Source: an uncultured Clostridium sp.
GTDB lineage: Bacteria; Bacillota; Clostridia; TANB77; CAG-508
DNA length: 6,004 bases
Assembly: GCA_947057505.1 (NCBI GenBank)
Contig: CAMSEM010000077.1
Coordinates: forward strand, 1 to 6,004
Direction of reading: 5' to 3'
Below are positions 4,101-6,004 of this stretch, piece after piece. The translations under genes were made by a program, and so were the position numbers. Each line of letters begins with the position of its first letter. Position 1 is the stretch's first letter. The notes below the pieces were generated by a model. That model had not been told where the DNA came from, did no database searches, and saw nothing but the letters and a program-made list of their open reading frames with translations.

Positions 4101-5969
4101 TTACTTTTTAAGCATTCCACTCATATTTTTAATACTTGACTTGCAAGACAAAATATTGCTTTTAATATATTCTTCATTATATTTTACATCCATAGTATTT
4201 AGCTTTACTATATTATCTCCATTATTTATTTTTTGCAATTTCATTAACATTTTTTCCATATCGTTTAGTGTTTCATTTATCATTTCTTTCATTTCACTGT
4301 TTAAATTACTATTATTAATAATATTAATCAATTTTTCTGTTTCTAATATAAAATTTTTGTTATATTGTAGTAATTCTAAAATTTGATTCATCTTAGATTT
4401 TTCTTGTGGTTCATTTGCCATTTTTACTATTTCACTTTGCAATACATAAGACTCAAGTAATAAACTTTCTAGGTATTTGCTATTTCTATTTAAAAATACC
4501 GAATTTCTTAAGTCTTTTATTAACATTCTATCTTTATATAATAGTCCATCTATATTGTTTCTTACACCATCAAATTTTTTGGTATATAATATAAATCTAT
4601 CAATTAAAAATGCCAACAGTATTCCAAAACATACCCATGCAATTCTTACCTCTAAAAATTGAATTTTTGTAAATGCTTCTACTCCACCTGAAACTAAAGC
4701 TAATTGACAGCTTACACTATTTCTAAGTATATCACTAGGTAAAGAAAACATGAGAGTTAGAATTAGCACGATTAATATTAGTTGTAATGTTGATGGAACA
4801 TATTGCAATATTAGAATAAATAATATTGCACCTATAATTGTTCCTAAAAGATATACTGACAGTTTTTGCTTTGTATTTTCGTAATATGGTTGCATTAAAG
4901 AAAATGCTGTACATGGTAACCAATATCCATTTGGAAGTGGAACAAAATGTGCAATGGTAAATCCTACACATAACATAATTGAAACTTTAATTGCAAAACG
5001 AAAAAAGCACGATTGGGTAGTAAAACTTCTTTTTAATTTTATTAACTTTAATTTAAATCCATATATACTAGCAACTTCTTGTTCTTCATTCAAGTTATAT
5101 TTTATTAATATTTTTTCAATTTTTGTTAATATGTATTTAAAGTCATTATTTATTATTTCATCACTAAAAGTATATTCTGCTGCAAAGTTTGAAATTGTTT
5201 CAACTATTTCTTCTTGTTTTTGATTATCATAACTTTTGCTTATTTTAGAAATAAGTTCACTAAATTGCATTAAATATTCTTTATCTTCATCTACTAAATA
5301 ATTTTGCTTATCTAGTATTTTTTCTATAATTTTATCTATTCCGTCTAATGTTATTGTTGTTTGAAATATTCCTTCTTCTTTTTTGTTTAAAACACCAGTC
5401 TTGCTTGCTATATCTATATATAGCATTTCATTCAACTGAGTAGTTATACTTTCTACATCTTTATGTTGTATTTTATCAATTTCATCATTTGCTACTAATG
5501 TAATTTTCTGAGTTAAAGATGTAAATGCCTTTTTTAATAATGGTACATATTTTTCTTGTTTGTTAATTTTTTTCCTAATTAATTTATATATCAATAATAC
5601 GCCCAAAGCATATATAGTAGCTAATATTCTTGTAGGTATCATGTCTGGTGTAGTTGGAAATTTAAATTGCATTATTACGAAAAATAATCCATATGGCATA
5701 TATTTGCCTGGCGAAAGTTCGTCTGAAAATAGCATAATTAATAAAAATGGTACAAGAAAGTTTAATATTGCAGAGGTATACACATTAAATGCTGATATCG
5801 TTGCCAAAATGACCATAGATATTATTATAATTGCATCCTTTGTGTAGCCCTTTAGGCTAAATGTTGATCGTATTGTTATTACATTATATAATAATGTTAA
5901 AATTCCTAATACTGCATATTCACTACCAAATATCATATTTTCAGTAACTAATGTAAATATACCTACCAA
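4101..5969 (-). CDS. FUSC-family integral membrane protein, putative exporter (N-terminus probably missing)
   Basis: At least 622 residues with the two-part FUSC layout also seen in aromatic acid exporters such as AaeB. A first cluster of membrane helices lies at about 15-130, followed by a soluble helical region at about 135-320. A second cluster at about 324-462 contains the FUSC-type motif NGYWLPCTAFSLMQP (347-361), and a long charged helical C-terminal region spans about 465-622. Such proteins sit in the cytoplasmic membrane and are thought to export small organic acids; the substrate here cannot be read from sequence. The open frame begins at a TTG (5969-5967) with no ribosome binding site, already inside a hydrophobic stretch (LVGIFTLV). 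Upstream, the right arm of the fold-back palindrome puts a stop at 5990-5988. The true start therefore probably lies in genomic sequence not represented here. No CGG codon is used. Confidence 0.75.
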   Translation of the reverse strand: MVGIFTLVTENMIFGSEYAVLGILTLLYNVITIRSTFSLKGYTKDAIIIISMVILATISAFNVYTSAILNFLVPFLLIMLFSDELSPGKYMPYGLFFVIMQFKFPTTPDMIPTRILATIYALGVLLIYKLIRKKINKQEKYVPLLKKAFTSLTQKITLVANDEIDKIQHKDVESITTQLNEMLYIDIASKTGVLNKKEEGIFQTTITLDGIDKIIEKILDKQNYLVDEDKEYLMQFSELISKISKSYDNQKQEEIVETISNFAAEYTFSDEIINNDFKYILTKIEKILIKYNLNEEQEVASIYGFKLKLIKLKRSFTTQSCFFRFAIKVSIMLCVGFTIAHFVPLPNGYWLPCTAFSLMQPYYENTKQKLSVYLLGTIIGAILFILILQYVPSTLQLILIVLILTLMFSLPSDILRNSVSCQLALVSGGVEAFTKIQFLEVRIAWVCFGILLAFLIDRFILYTKKFDGVRNNIDGLLYKDRMLIKDLRNSVFLNRNSKYLESLLLESYVLQSEIVKMANEPQEKSKMNQILELLQYNKNFILETEKLINIINNSNLNSEMKEMINETLNDMEKMLMKLQKINNGDNIVKLNTMDVKYNEEYIKSNILSCKSSIKNMSGMLKK

Positions 5970-6004
5970 ACGTTTTGGTAGGTATATTTACATTAGTTAC
6001 TGAA
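5940..6004. repeat. 31-bp perfect inverted repeat with 3-base loop at the window end
   Basis: Bases 5940-5970 are exactly complementary to 5974-6004 with only CGT (5971-5973) between. The left arm is coding sequence of the FUSC gene (VGIFTLVTE in the minus frame); the right arm is its mirror image and runs to the last base. A perfect hairpin over coding sequence, cut at the edge, is typical of a fold-back artefact at a contig end, though a real inverted repeat is not excluded. Confidence 0.9.

Noticed and set aside
4141..5847. Several open frames within the FUSC gene, mostly on the plus strand.
   Set aside because: Low-complexity hydrophobic translations of AT-rich antisense, without ribosome binding sites.
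5940..6004. Transposon terminal repeat or rho-independent terminator at the right edge.
   Set aside because: The arms lie within coding sequence, there is no T-run, no transposase and no target duplication. A fold-back artefact fits better.

Overview
This 6,004-base window is strongly AT-rich, has AGGAGG-type ribosome binding sites ahead of most genes, and carries Gram-positive-type genes: a Bacillus-like class II aldolase, a DUF1540 protein and SmpB. It looks like chromosomal DNA of a low-GC Bacillota, probably an uncultured clostridium. The left edge cuts a gene. The right edge is a 31-bp perfect fold-back palindrome lying over coding sequence, which looks like an assembly-contig end.

Layout, left to right: the 3' end of a gene for a small exported, Asn/Gly-rich protein with a C-terminal membrane anchor (+); a long hairpin terminator; a leader with a 17-bp direct repeat, then smpB (+); a terminator shared by two convergent genes; the glycolytic aldolase gene fba (-); a divergent promoter region; a metallo-beta-lactamase/beta-CASP RNA nuclease-like gene (+); a terminator; a 56-residue DUF1540 Cys-rich gene (-) with a possible forespore-type promoter; and a large FUSC-family membrane protein gene (-) that runs into the fold-back at the right edge. 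There are no gene-free stretches over 300 bases. Bases 3720-3794 hold nothing I can identify. The genes are mostly single transcription units and no shared pathway links them.

The most striking observation is that both housekeeping genes, smpB and fba, are broken in the conventional reading by the same kind of event: one extra C just before a conserved glycine codon (GGN). In each gene this creates a CGG codon in frame, followed by an in-frame UAA either at once (smpB) or four codons later (fba). Skipping the C restores the exact family sequence (...SIRN-GKVN... and ...HFAI-GAFN...). Neither gene has another CGG codon, and the FUSC, DUF1540 and first genes have none. Only the less AT-rich beta-CASP gene uses CGG as an ordinary codon (four times). 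Two explanations compete: +1 frameshifting at a hungry or unassigned CGG codon, and recurrent single-base sequencing or assembly errors. The window alone cannot decide between them.
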